DNA from: an uncultured Anaerolineae bacterium
Lineage (GTDB): Bacteria; Chloroflexota; Anaerolineae; CG2-30-64-16
Assembly (NCBI GenBank): GCA_937124585.1
Contig: CAKZKT010000121.1
Span: 1-50,456 of the forward strand
Reading direction: 5' to 3'
Length of the DNA: 50,456 nucleotides
Shown here: in pieces, positions 1 through 11,463 of the stretch
Position numbering within the stretch: position 1 is the stretch's first letter
Layout: each line of letters opens with the position of its first letter
Translations under genes and position numbers: made by a program
Notes under the pieces: model-generated
The model's input: only the letters and a program-made list of their open reading frames with translations
The model's database searches: none
Told to the model about the DNA's origin: nothing

Positions 1-78
1 GTGCCAGGCACTCTCCAAGATGCCTGGCACGTGAACACGGTCCATGTGCCAGGCACTCTCCAAGATGCCTGGCACGTG
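1..78. repeat. Two copies of the GTGCCAGGCA palindromic repeat
   Basis: Two nearly identical 30-bp units lie at 1-30 and 49-78. Each has GTGCCAGGCA and TGCCTGGCAC arms around a 10-nt centre, and the period is 48 bp. The same family recurs at 7007-7040, 15233-15250 (half copy), 21448-21483, 21547-21582, 42703-42732 and 48125-48158. The reading frame of the downstream gene runs open through both copies, but its Shine-Dalgarno lies after them. Confidence 0.9.
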
Positions 79-108
79 AGCACGGTTTTTTTCGGGTCAG
101 GAGCCACG

Positions 109-1248
109 ATGATCACTAACTTGCTTCCCGCCATCCTGTTCGCCGGGCCGCCGCATAGCGGCAAATCGGTCCTGGCCTATCTGCTCTCTCGTCGCCTGCG
201 CGAAGCCGACGTGCCGCACATCCTCCTGCGCGCCGCGCCCGACGGCGAGGGGGACTGGTCCTACGAGTGCCCCGAGGAAGCCCGCGTCCACCAACGCCAG
301 AAGGGCCTGTACACCGCGGACCTGATCGCCGACCTGCTGACGGCCATCCGCAACCGCAGCCTGCCTATGCTGGTGGACATCGGCGGTCGGCTGCGCGCGG
401 AGCAGTTCGAGCTGCTGGACGCCTGCACCCACGTCGTCCATCTCTGGCGGGAAGAGGCCGACCGCCAGGAGTGGACAACCTGGCTGGAGGAACGCAGCCT
501 CATCCCCATCGCCCGCCTGCGCTCGCAGCTCGCGCCGCCGGACGAGCTGGCGCCGGACGCCGGCCCGTTGCAGGGCACGATCACCGGCCTGGACCGCAAC
601 CGTCCGCAGCCCGGCCCCACCTTCGAGCACCTCTTCGAGCGCGTCCGCGGCATCTGCGCGTATCCGCCGGTCGCATTGGAAGCCGAGCACCTGCGCCGAG
701 CGCCGGCCGCGATCCCGCTGGTCACGACCGCAGAGCTGGCGCGCGGCCTGGGAATCATCTCGCCGAGCGGCGACATCCGGTGGCAGCCCGAGCATCTGCC
801 TCGACTCCAGGAGCTGGTGCCCGCGAGCCGGCCGCTGGCGGTGTACGGCCGCGGGCCGGTCTGGCTGTACGCGGCGCTGGCCGCGCACGTGGCCCCGGCG
901 TCGTTTCATCTGTTCGACGCCCGCTTCTACGGCTGGATGGAGCCGCCATCGGTGATCCTGGGTTCAGACAGGGCCAACTGCGAGTTCACGCTGACGGCCC
1001 TGTCGGAGCCCGACGGCCTCCGCCTGCGCTTCAACCGCAGCGACGAGCGCTATGTGCTCAGGCCGCTCCCCGTGCACGTGCCGCCCCTGCCGGCCGGCCG
1101 GCGCATCATCCTGGACGGCGCCATGCCCGCCTGGTTGTGGGCGGCCCTGGCGGCCGGCCTGCGCCACCGGCCGGCCCTGGCGGCCTATGAACCGCGCACC
1201 GGCCGGATCGTCACCTTCTGGCGGGATGGGCAGCTCGCCGCCGCTTAA
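109..1248 (+). CDS. csx3: P-loop domain fused to two Csx3-like (CRISPR ring-nuclease family) domains
   Basis: A 379-residue protein. Residues 13-20 (GPPHSGKS) form a Walker A motif in an N-terminal P-loop kinase/AAA-like domain of about 190 residues. The C-terminal half has two Csx3-type modules. The first carries VYGRGPVWLYAALAAH (245-260) followed by FDAR (269-272). The second carries DGAMPAWLWAALAAG (336-350) followed by AAYEPRTGRIV. Archaeal Csx3/Crn3 has the matching series 'GRGPIWLH...YDPRLG' and degrades cyclic oligoadenylate second messengers of type III CRISPR systems; Csx3 fusions to ATPase domains are known. The Asp of the YDPR motif is Glu in the second module. The ATG at 109 is chosen because AGGAG at 99-103 precedes it and the upstream codons lie in repeats. 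No cas gene or array is in the window, so the role is inferred from sequence alone. Confidence 0.75.
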   Translation: MITNLLPAILFAGPPHSGKSVLAYLLSRRLREADVPHILLRAAPDGEGDWSYECPEEARVHQRQKGLYTADLIADLLTAIRNRSLPMLVDIGGRLRAEQFELLDACTHVVHLWREEADRQEWTTWLEERSLIPIARLRSQLAPPDELAPDAGPLQGTITGLDRNRPQPGPTFEHLFERVRGICAYPPVALEAEHLRRAPAAIPLVTTAELARGLGIISPSGDIRWQPEHLPRLQELVPASRPLAVYGRGPVWLYAALAAHVAPASFHLFDARFYGWMEPPSVILGSDRANCEFTLTALSEPDGLRLRFNRSDERYVLRPLPVHVPPLPAGRRIILDGAMPAWLWAALAAGLRHRPALAAYEPRTGRIVTFWRDGQLAAA

Positions 1249-1534
1249 GCGAACAGCCGCCTCCGGCGCGAGCGCGCCGAAGACGACTGTGTGACGGCTG
1301 TACCTGGCGACAAATCTGGCCTGACGATCGCTGCGATAACATGGAGGCTCCACAACGAGCAGGGCGAATCGCTTCGGAATAGATTGGAGACCAGTATAAT
1401 CGAGCCGGGCGAAACAGACAAATCGCTCTGTCATCTTTTTGCCACAAAAGCGGCTGTCTCGCCTCAATTTTCCGGGGGTGTCCATGCCTCGCCGCGCTCA
1501 TCTGCGGCCGATCGCGCGGCGAGGCGGAACCAGG
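1249..1534. other. Intergenic region between convergent genes
   Basis: No gene is supported. The stretch separates the ends of the Csx3-like gene (plus) and lacZ (minus). It contains a short self-complementary GGCGCGAGCGCGCC near 1264-1277 but no clear terminator with a T-run. The short open frames crossing it have no family signature. Confidence 0.5.
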
Positions 1535-4750
<3,216 letters not shown>

Positions 4751-4864
4751 TTAATCATCGGCCAGCAGCCGAAATGAGCAGCAACCGGCCTGAGGAAAAA
4801 TCGGGGATCAAGGCCACAACTCAGCGCTCAGCATATTTTACTATACTCTACCCCAATTCCCGGG

Positions 4865-5962
4865 TTATGGCAAAATCACGGAGTGTCGGCCACGTATCTC
4901 CGCCGCCCGGTCGAAGATCTCCTCTCGGCTGATTCCTGCGGCCTCGTACATGGCAAAGATGTTCTCGTCGGGCGTCTCGGGCGGGACCGTGTGCGAGGCG
5001 GCCAGGATGTAGCCGCCCCCGTCGGCGGTCATCCCCTCGATCAGCCGGCCGGTGGCGCGACGGACCTCGGCGGCTGTGCCATGTGGGAGCAGTTCTTGGG
5101 TATCCACCCCGCCCATGAAGGTGATGTGGCGGCCGAATTCCCGCTTCAGGTCGAGCGGATCCATGCCCGGACAGTTGCTCTGCACGGGATTCAGCACGTC
5201 CATGCCGATCTCGATCAGGTCGGGGATGATCGGCCGCAGCGCGCCGCAGCAGTGATAGGCGACCGGCAGGCCGGCCGCTTTGCCCACGGCGAAGACGCGC
5301 GCCAGATGCGGCTTGATCTGCGTCCGCCAGGTCCTGGGATGCATCATCATGCCGGTCTGCGAGGCGATGTCGTCGCCCGTCCAGTACCAGTCGAGCGGGA
5401 AGCGGCGACACGCCGCTGCGCCGAGCGCGATGGCGAAGTCGGCGCAGCGACCGAACATCGTCCACGCCAGATCGGGATCGGCAGCCATGTCGGCCAGCGC
5501 GTCGGCCATCCCTCGCAGCCGCCAGTACATCTCGAAGACGCACGGTGACACATCGCAGCCGATGAAGCGGTCTCCGGCATGAGCAATCACCGGCTCCATC
5601 AGCGCCAGCAACGCTTCGGCCTGGTCATAGGGGAAACGATAGGCCAGCACTGCTTCGCGCGACGCGCCGGCCAACGGAAAGTGGACGATCTGGTTGAAGT
5701 AGTATTGTTTGACCCACCGGATGCCCCAGGCGTCGGTGTGCCCTTCGCCGTCGTGCTCGTGGACGATCCCCTCCATGGCGTAGTTGTTGTTCACCCACGT
5801 CTGCACGATATCGTTGCCCATCGCCTCGCCGACGCGAGAGACAGGAATCTCCAGCGATTCGGCCAGGTGTCGGGCGGTGGCCGGATGAAACCACATGAAG
5901 ATCGGGATCCGGTCTGCGGGCTGGCGGCGCAGCGCCGCGTAGACGCGCGTCCTGGCATCCAT
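4865..5962 (-). CDS. Uroporphyrinogen decarboxylase-fold (URO-D/MtaA-like) protein
   Basis: A 365-residue protein of the URO-D superfamily, which holds HemE and the corrinoid:CoM methyltransferases MtaA/CmuA. The segment YHCCGALRPI carries the His-X-Cys-Gly pair that binds zinc in the methyltransferase branch. The later Cys ligand is absent: the matching segment reads GGYILAASHTVPPETPDEN. It is therefore neither a typical HemE nor a complete MtaA. Neighbours are a beta-galactosidase downstream and a winged-helix protein upstream, so a role in sugar or methylated-compound catabolism is possible but unproven. The start at 5962 is preferred because CGGAG precedes it and the longer frame begins inside a palindromic repeat. 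Confidence 0.8.
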   Translation of the reverse strand: MDARTRVYAALRRQPADRIPIFMWFHPATARHLAESLEIPVSRVGEAMGNDIVQTWVNNNYAMEGIVHEHDGEGHTDAWGIRWVKQYYFNQIVHFPLAGASREAVLAYRFPYDQAEALLALMEPVIAHAGDRFIGCDVSPCVFEMYWRLRGMADALADMAADPDLAWTMFGRCADFAIALGAAACRRFPLDWYWTGDDIASQTGMMMHPRTWRTQIKPHLARVFAVGKAAGLPVAYHCCGALRPIIPDLIEIGMDVLNPVQSNCPGMDPLDLKREFGRHITFMGGVDTQELLPHGTAAEVRRATGRLIEGMTADGGGYILAASHTVPPETPDENIFAMYEAAGISREEIFDRAAEIRGRHSVILP

Positions 5963-6008
5963 TTTGTGACTCCGAAAATGTCCGGTTGAAAAGTAGAGCC
6001 CATCGCCT

Positions 6009-6036
6009 GTAGAGACGTTGCATGCAACGTCTCTAC
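6009..6036. repeat. 28-bp perfect palindrome (GTAGAGACGTTGCA arms), intergenic copy
   Basis: A perfect 28-bp palindrome whose 14-nt half is GTAGAGACGTTGCA; flanking T and A extend it to 30 bp. It lies between the winged-helix gene and the URO-D-like gene. Identical copies occur at 20368-20395 and 26503-26530, both inside coding sequences. Confidence 0.95.
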
Positions 6037-6053
6037 ACACGGCGTCGTCGGCC

Positions 6054-6965
6054 TCAACGCCCTTCGCGCAGCAGGCCCTCCCGACAGGCGATCAGCAGCT
6101 GCCGCAGATCGGCCAGCTCCGGCTCGTTCAGGCATGTCCACGTCGCGAAGAAGTAACGATTGGTGAGTTCCTCGGCCTCATCGCGCACGCGGCGGCCTGC
6201 ATCCGTCAGGCGATAGGCGCCGTTCGCGGCGACGACCCAGCCGCGGGCGATTAGCCCTTCCAGGGCGGCGGCGTAAGACTCGCAGGAGTAGCCGCGGCGG
6301 GCGCAGTGCCGCGCGCACAGCGCATCGAGCGTCACCAGGTCCCCCATCCAGAGATGTGTCAGCGTTTCCCACGCCTGGCCGGTGACGCCCAGCGGCCGCC
6401 ATGAGGCCAGATGGGCGTCGTCGCGATAGGCAGCCAGGTCGCTCAGGTACTGGTCGAGCTGCGGCACGGGCCCGGCCTGGCCGTAGGGATCGAAGTGGCG
6501 AGCAATGCGCAGACACCATTTGCCGGGCGGCTCCGGCGCGGCCAGACTGGCCTCTACCAGGCGGCGCAGCAGAGCCAACAGCCGGTCTAGGTCGGCCGGC
6601 GGCAATGGCTGCAGCCGTGCCATCGCCGCATATGCTGCCTCGATGAGCGCACGCACGGCGGCATGGCCGGCGTTGGTCAGATGATATTCGGCCGAGCCGG
6701 TCGGGGCCAACAGGCCCAGCCGCACCCCCTGTTCGAGCCGTTCCTGCAGGAGCGCCGGATTGGTATATGCGGCGCGCACACTCAGCCGCGCGGCCGAAAC
6801 CGGATCGGGCTCGAAGATGCGGGCGGCCATGAGCCAGCCGTACCATTGACCGTAGGGGATGCCGACCGCTTCGGCGGCGCGGTCAATGGCCGGGCCGTAG
6901 TGCGCGGTGAGGGCCTGGAGCGTCTCCCAGGCCAGGGGCCAGTATGCGATCAGGTCGGTTGACAT
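6054..6965 (-). CDS. Two-winged-helix protein, SCO6745/SalK-like
   Basis: A 303-residue protein with two helix-turn-helix-type regions. The N-terminal half has the pattern LQERLEQGVRLGLL followed by YHLTNAGHAAV, typical of a winged helix ending in a strand. The C-terminal half has ALEGLIARGWVV followed by YRLTDAGRRVRDEAEE, which resembles the actinobacterial SCO6745/SalK group. Such proteins are annotated as helix-turn-helix proteins, but whether they bind DNA is unclear. The start at 6965 is supported by AAGGAGG just upstream; the longer frame passes through the palindrome at 7007-7040. It is the first gene of a minus-strand set with the URO-D-like protein and lacZ, and could be their regulator. 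Confidence 0.65.
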   Translation of the reverse strand: MSTDLIAYWPLAWETLQALTAHYGPAIDRAAEAVGIPYGQWYGWLMAARIFEPDPVSAARLSVRAAYTNPALLQERLEQGVRLGLLAPTGSAEYHLTNAGHAAVRALIEAAYAAMARLQPLPPADLDRLLALLRRLVEASLAAPEPPGKWCLRIARHFDPYGQAGPVPQLDQYLSDLAAYRDDAHLASWRPLGVTGQAWETLTHLWMGDLVTLDALCARHCARRGYSCESYAAALEGLIARGWVVAANGAYRLTDAGRRVRDEAEELTNRYFFATWTCLNEPELADLRQLLIACREGLLREGR

Positions 6966-7006
6966 GGCGCAATCCCTCCTTGGTGGACAGGCGGATGAAA
7001 GTTGCC

Positions 7007-7040
7007 ACGTGCCAGGCACCCTCTCAGGTGCCTGGCACGT
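7007..7040. repeat. GTGCCAGGCA-family hairpin, 14-bp stem
   Basis: A perfect inverted repeat: 14-bp arms ACGTGCCAGGCACC and its complement with a 6-nt loop CTCTCA. It lies between the GDPD gene end (7085) and the winged-helix gene start (6965). It could stop or shield transcripts, but there is no T-run, so a classical terminator is not supported. Confidence 0.9.
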
Positions 7041-7084
7041 CTGGCGACTCCGACTGTAAGGTCGCTTGAAAACCGGTTTTACAG

Positions 7085-8062
7085 TTATGGACACGCAGCG
7101 ACCAGCGGCTTGAGGAGTTGCGGGAAGTCGGTGAAGATGCCGCTGGCCTGGCCGGCGATCAGCTTGCGCATGGTCGCCTCGTCGTTGACAGTCCAGATAT
7201 AGACGTCGAAGCCGGCCCGGCGAATGCGGCCGATCTCGTCGGCCTCGATGGCGCTTGCTCGTGGATTGTAGGCCTGCGCGCCAAGGCGTTTGAGGAGCGC
7301 GATCGGATCAAGATCGGCGCGCTCGACCAGGGCGGCGGTGGCGATGGTCGGGTTGGCCTGTTTGGCACGCACCAGGTAGCTGTGGTTGAACGATGAGATG
7401 AGCACGCGCTCGACCATGTCGAGCTCGGTGATGAGCGCAACGACTTTTTCCACCACAGTCGCGTCGCCGGGCGTGCCGGCCAGGTTCTTGATCTCGACGT
7501 TGACGCGCCAGTCGTGGTCGCGGGTGAAGGCGAGCGCCTCGCGCAACGACGGCGCTTTGACTCCCCGGTAGCTCTCCTGCTCGGCCGGGCTGACGTTGCC
7601 CGCCGCGATCTGCTTGAAGGGGTCAGTGGCGACGAACCACGAGCCGAAGTCCAGCTGCTGGATCTCGGCCCAGGTGAAGAGGTGATTGCTCCACGGGCTG
7701 CGGTCGGGGAAGACGGCCTTGATGTTCGAGGTGCGCACCAGGGTGTCGTCGTGGATGAGGAAGGGCACACCATCGGCGCTCATGGCGACATCCAGTTCCC
7801 AGAGGTCGGCGCCGATCTCTAGCCCTTTGCGGGCAGCGACCAGGGTGTTTTCAGGGGCCAGTGAACGCGCTCCGCGATGAGCGATGTTCAGGGTTCGAGC
7901 GCACATAGGCGTTGGTTTCTCCTGTGGTGATTGGCCCGTCGGCCGATCGGCCGGTTGGACGGCGGGCTGGCCGGTCGGCGTTGCGGGTACGGCGCAGGTG
8001 GCCGCAGCCAGGACGAGCGCCAGCAGCGCCAGGCTGATGAGAATGCGCAGAGAGTAGTTCAT
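7085..8062 (-). CDS. Glycerophosphodiester phosphodiesterase, exported
   Basis: A 325-residue GDPD-family enzyme that hydrolyses glycerophosphodiesters to glycerol 3-phosphate and an alcohol. The catalytic pattern is clear: AHRGARSLAPEN gives H62-R63 and the PEN turn, WELDV gives E89 and D91, and IHDD gives H104. The N-terminus has a hydrophobic segment (residues 6-20) followed by ATC23 and a Pro/Gly/Gln-rich linker, so the enzyme is exported; the lipobox is imperfect because Thr sits at -1. It lies 13 bp after ugpE, so its product would feed the adjacent glycerol-3-phosphate importer, as UgpQ does in E. coli, except that this copy acts outside the cell. Confidence 0.92.
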   Translation of the reverse strand: MNYSLRILISLALLALVLAAATCAVPATPTGQPAVQPADRPTGQSPQEKPTPMCARTLNIAHRGARSLAPENTLVAARKGLEIGADLWELDVAMSADGVPFLIHDDTLVRTSNIKAVFPDRSPWSNHLFTWAEIQQLDFGSWFVATDPFKQIAAGNVSPAEQESYRGVKAPSLREALAFTRDHDWRVNVEIKNLAGTPGDATVVEKVVALITELDMVERVLISSFNHSYLVRAKQANPTIATAALVERADLDPIALLKRLGAQAYNPRASAIEADEIGRIRRAGFDVYIWTVNDEATMRKLIAGQASGIFTDFPQLLKPLVAACP

Positions 8063-8075
8063 CGAGACGTGCCTG

Positions 8076-8924
8076 TCACTTTTCGGTTTGCACCAGGCCC
8101 TTGACGAACCACTGTTGCATCAGGATGACGATGATCACGGGAGGCAAGAGGGCCAGAACCGTGCTTGACATAATAAGATTCCAGTCGGTCTGGGCCTCAC
8201 CGGTGCCCATCATTTTGACGATGCCGATGACGATCGTCTCCATGTCGCGGCTGGTGGTGACCAGCAGCGGCCAGAGGTACTGGTTCCAGCCGTAGATGAA
8301 CAGGATGACGAAGAGCGCGGCGATGTTGGTGCGGGAGAGGGGCAGCGCGATGCTCCAGAAAAAGCGCAGCGGCCCAGCGCCGTCCACCTTTGCCGCCTCC
8401 ACGTATTCATCGGGGATCGTCAGGAAGAATTGCCGGAAGAGCAGGGTGCCGGTGGCCGAGGCCATCAGCGGCACGGTCAGGCCGGCAAAGGTGTTGATCA
8501 GCCCCAGGTCGGTCATCACCTTGTAGGTGGGCGCAATGCGGACTTCGATGGGGAGCATCAGCGTCAGGAAGATCATGCCGAAGAAAAAGGTGCGGAGCGG
8601 GAACCTGAAGAAGGCTATCGCGTAGGCCGACAGCACCGAGATGACGATCTTGCCGATGGCGATCGCCAGCGCCATTTTCAGGCTGTTCCAGAGGAAGACC
8701 TGGACGGGATAGCCGATGATGCGGTTGCCGCGTGCAGTGGTGAGGGCGTTGGTGTAGTTCTCGATCAGGTTGGGACCGGGGGTCAACGGCATCTGCCCGC
8801 GGCCGATGCGCGCGGCGTCCCAGGTCGAGCCGATTAACGCCAGGTAGACCGGGAACGCGAAAATGATTACGGCGATGATGAGGATCAAATGCACCGGGAA
8901 ATTGCGAACTTGTTTGGCGGTCAT
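8076..8924 (-). CDS. ugpE: Glycerol-3-phosphate ABC transporter permease UgpE
   Basis: A 282-residue inner-membrane permease of the MalG type with six predicted transmembrane segments. The EAA loop reads EAAKVDGAGPLRFFWSIALPL. The stretch YGWNQYLWPLLVTTSRDMETIVIGI, split across the last helices, and the C-terminal QQWFVKGLVQTEK match the UgpE subfamily rather than maltose permeases. Its start overlaps the ugpA stop by 4 bases (ATGA type), showing translational coupling. The GDPD gene follows. No UgpC ATPase is encoded in the window, so an ATPase encoded elsewhere must energise the system. Confidence 0.93.
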   Translation of the reverse strand: MTAKQVRNFPVHLILIIAVIIFAFPVYLALIGSTWDAARIGRGQMPLTPGPNLIENYTNALTTARGNRIIGYPVQVFLWNSLKMALAIAIGKIVISVLSAYAIAFFRFPLRTFFFGMIFLTLMLPIEVRIAPTYKVMTDLGLINTFAGLTVPLMASATGTLLFRQFFLTIPDEYVEAAKVDGAGPLRFFWSIALPLSRTNIAALFVILFIYGWNQYLWPLLVTTSRDMETIVIGIVKMMGTGEAQTDWNLIMSSTVLALLPPVIIVILMQQWFVKGLVQTEK

Positions 8925-9805
8925 GCGTAATGCACCTTGCCTTCCATCGAGCGGAACTGGAGCCAGACCAGCGCGCTGACGATGACCATCAGGATCACCG
9001 ACTGGGCGGCCGAATGGCCCAGGTTCAGGTTGACGTAGCCGTCCATGTACACTTTGTACATCAGGGTGGTGGTGGCGCGGCCCGGCCCGCCGTGCGTGAG
9101 CGCGTGGATCACGCCGAAGGTGTCAAAGAACGAGAAGACCAGATTGATGGTCAGCAGGTAGAAGGTGGTCGGTGAGATCAGCGGAAAAAGGATCTTGCGA
9201 AACAGCCGCCACGAGTTGGCGCCGTCAATCATGGCCGCCTCGACGATGGATGGCGGCACGGACTGGAGGCCGGCCAGGAAGAAGAGGAAGTTGTGGGCGA
9301 TCTGCTTCCAGGAAGAAGCGACGATGATCAACACCAGGGCGTGCGTGCCGTTGAGCTGGTAGTCCCAATTCAGGCCGAGGCCGTTGAGTGTTTTGCCCAG
9401 GATGCCGATCGAGGGATGGAAGATGAAGCCCCACAAGACGGCTGCCACTGCTGGCGCCAACGCGTAGGGCCACAGCAAAAGCGTCTTGTAGACCCGCGCG
9501 CCGCGAATCTGGCGGTCGGCCATCAGCGCCAGCAGCAGGGCGAGCGTCATCACAAAAAGGGTGACCGAGGCCGAAAAGATGGCAGTGACTTCAATGGCTT
9601 CGAGGTACAACGGATCGCTGAGCACCGTCTGAAAGTTCTGCAGGAACACGAAAGAGGTGCGCAAGCCGAAAGGATCCTGCCGCAGCAGCGACTGATAGAT
9701 CGCCTGGCTGGCTGGCCAGAAGAAAAAGACGATGGTGATCGCAAGCTGGGGCAGGAGTAGCAGGTAGGGGAGTATACGGTTGTTGAAAATAACGCGGCGT
9801 TGCAT
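8921..9805 (-). CDS. ugpA: Glycerol-3-phosphate ABC transporter permease UgpA
   Basis: A 294-residue permease of the MalF/UgpA type with six predicted transmembrane helices. The EAA loop reads EAAMIDGANSWRLFRKILFPL. The C-terminal part has DTFGVIHALTHGGPGRATTTL, characteristic of UgpA. The ATG at 9805 is chosen over one at 9820 because GAGGAG lies a few bases upstream of it. Two strong hairpins separate the gene from ugpB, while its end overlaps ugpE. Confidence 0.93.
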   Translation of the reverse strand: MQRRVIFNNRILPYLLLLPQLAITIVFFFWPASQAIYQSLLRQDPFGLRTSFVFLQNFQTVLSDPLYLEAIEVTAIFSASVTLFVMTLALLLALMADRQIRGARVYKTLLLWPYALAPAVAAVLWGFIFHPSIGILGKTLNGLGLNWDYQLNGTHALVLIIVASSWKQIAHNFLFFLAGLQSVPPSIVEAAMIDGANSWRLFRKILFPLISPTTFYLLTINLVFSFFDTFGVIHALTHGGPGRATTTLMYKVYMDGYVNLNLGHSAAQSVILMVIVSALVWLQFRSMEGKVHYA

Positions 9806-9827
9806 CGGTCTCCTCGGCAAAAGAGCG

Positions 9828-9908
9828 CAGACCCTAAGGGTCGCTGCGACCCTTAGGGTCTGGGGCCCATCGCGCTGCTCGTACGCTGTACCGGATAGCC
9901 GGTACAGC
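9828..9908. repeat. Two strong hairpins between ugpB and ugpA
   Basis: The first, 9828-9862, is a perfect 16-bp stem (CAGACCCTAAGGGTCG) with a 3-nt loop. The second, 9885-9908, is a perfect 10-bp stem (GCTGTACCGG) with loop ATAG. Both lie just after the ugpB stop in transcription order. Known parallels in maltose and histidine operons suggest stabilisation of the binding-protein message and lower permease expression; that role is inferred here. There is no T-run. Confidence 0.85.
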
Positions 9909-9927
9909 TCAACCGGACACCATCAGG

Positions 9928-11463
9928 TTATTTGTACATCTTCTCGAAGTTGCGCAGGACTTCGTTGCCACGCTTGACCGCGTTGTCCATCGCCTGCTTG
10001 GCGGTCTGCTGGCCTTGGAAGGCCTTTTCCCATTCCTCGTAGACGATGACGCGGATTTCCGGCATGTTGCCCAGGCGCAGGCCGAGCGAATTCTCGGTCG
10101 GCTGGGTGCGGGTCAGCTGTTTGTAGGGCAGGTCGGTTCCCGGATTCTTCTCGTAATAGCCGGCAGCCTTGGTCTTCTCGTAGCCGCCATGGGTGATCGG
10201 CAGATAGCCGGTCTCCTGATGCCAGCGCGCGTCCACGTCGGGCTGGCTGATGTACTTGAAGAACTCTGCGACCGCCTTGAACTCCTCGGCAGTGCGGCCG
10301 GGGGAGTTCATCACCCACAGGCTGGCGCCGCCGATGATCGAGTTGATCGGCGCGCCCGGCACGTCATCGTAGTAGGGCAGGTAGGTCACATCCCAGGTGA
10401 ACTGGGACTCACGTTGGATACGCGCACGCGCGGCCGAAGAGGCCATGATGATGCCGCACTCGCCGGACGGGAAGAGCACGGTTGCAGCACCATCGCGGCC
10501 GCCATACTTGAAGGAGCCTTCTTTCGCCATGTCCATCAGGGTTTGCAGATGGCGGACATGCAGGTCGCTATTGAACTTGAGCTCGGCGTCCATCCCCAAC
10601 ATGCCGTTCGCTTTGGTCGCCAGCGGGACGTTGTGAATAGCCGAGAAGTTCTCCAGTTGCGTCCAGGTCGGCCACTCGAAGGTCATGCCGCACTTGGTCG
10701 CGCCGCTGTCCACCAGCTTCTTGGCGGCCGCGCGCACCTCAGCCCAGGTCTGAGGCGGCTTGGCGGGATCGAGGCCGGCCTTCTTGAAGGCGTCCACATT
10801 GAAGTACATGATCGGCGTCGAGCTATTCAGCGGCATCGAGATCATCTTGTCGCCTTCGCTGTAATAGCCGCGCACGGCCGGGATGTAGATGTTGGGATCG
10901 AGGTTCCAGCCGGTTTCTTTGGCCAGCTCATATACCGGCTTGATGGCGCCTTTCGCTGCCATCATGGTCGCCGTGCCGACCTCGAACATCTGGACGATGT
11001 GGGGCGCTTTGCCGGCGCGGAACGCTGCGATGGCCGCGTTCATCGTGTCGGCGTAGCCGCCCTTGTAGATCGCGTCCACGTAATATTTATCTTGCGACTT
11101 GTTGAAGTCCATGACAACGGCTTCGAGCACATCGCCGAGCGGCTTGCCCAGCCCGAACCAGAACTCAACCGTCACGCGGCCCGGAGGCGGCGTGGGGCGC
11201 GGGGTGGGAACGGGAGTGGCGGTGGGCGCAGCTGCTGGGGCCTTGGTGGGCTCCGGCGCTTTGGTGGGCTCGGGGGCCTTTGTCGGCTCTGGAGCTTTCG
11301 TTGGCTCCGGCGCCTTCGTCGGCTCTGGGGCCTTGGTGGGTTCCGGCGCCTTGGCCGCAGGCGCAGCCGGCTGGGCTGGAGCCGGGGTAGGCTGCGGCGC
11401 GCAGGCCGAGAGGAGCATGCTGAAGACTACCAGCAAGCTCAAGACGACAAACAGCTTCTTCAT
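9928..11463 (-). CDS. ugpB: Glycerol-3-phosphate-binding lipoprotein UgpB
   Basis: A 511-residue extracellular solute-binding protein. Residues 1-20 are a signal peptide with lipobox LSAC21. Residues 22-95 are a Pro/Thr/Ala linker with six EPTKAP repeats (41-76). The binding domain then has UgpB hallmarks: FPSGECGIIMASSAAR, YLPYYDDVPGAPINSIIGGA, WHQETGYLPITHGGYE and the C-terminal RGNEVLRNFEKMYK. GGAGGT precedes the ATG by six bases. It is the first gene of ugpB-ugpA-ugpE-GDPD. UgpB binds glycerol 3-phosphate or glycerophosphodiesters; the exported GDPD at the end of the operon supports that substrate. Confidence 0.94.
   Translation of the reverse strand: MKKLFVVLSLLVVFSMLLSACAPQPTPAPAQPAAPAAKAPEPTKAPEPTKAPEPTKAPEPTKAPEPTKAPEPTKAPAAAPTATPVPTPRPTPPPGRVTVEFWFGLGKPLGDVLEAVVMDFNKSQDKYYVDAIYKGGYADTMNAAIAAFRAGKAPHIVQMFEVGTATMMAAKGAIKPVYELAKETGWNLDPNIYIPAVRGYYSEGDKMISMPLNSSTPIMYFNVDAFKKAGLDPAKPPQTWAEVRAAAKKLVDSGATKCGMTFEWPTWTQLENFSAIHNVPLATKANGMLGMDAELKFNSDLHVRHLQTLMDMAKEGSFKYGGRDGAATVLFPSGECGIIMASSAARARIQRESQFTWDVTYLPYYDDVPGAPINSIIGGASLWVMNSPGRTAEEFKAVAEFFKYISQPDVDARWHQETGYLPITHGGYEKTKAAGYYEKNPGTDLPYKQLTRTQPTENSLGLRLGNMPEIRVIVYEEWEKAFQGQQTAKQAMDNAVKRGNEVLRNFEKMYK
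11236..11343 (-). repeat. Six 18-bp tandem repeats encoding EPTKAP
   Basis: Six successive in-frame 18-bp units code for Glu-Pro-Thr-Lys-Ala-Pro in the UgpB linker. The copies differ at synonymous positions, so the peptide is conserved more strongly than the DNA. The linker probably spaces the binding domain from the membrane anchor. Confidence 0.9.

Noticed and set aside
1-78. Possible start of a CRISPR array next to the Csx3-like gene
   Set aside because: Only two units are visible, separated by 18 bp, and the same sequence occurs alone at several distant sites. It is a dispersed palindrome, not an array with unique spacers; an array to the left of the window cannot be excluded.
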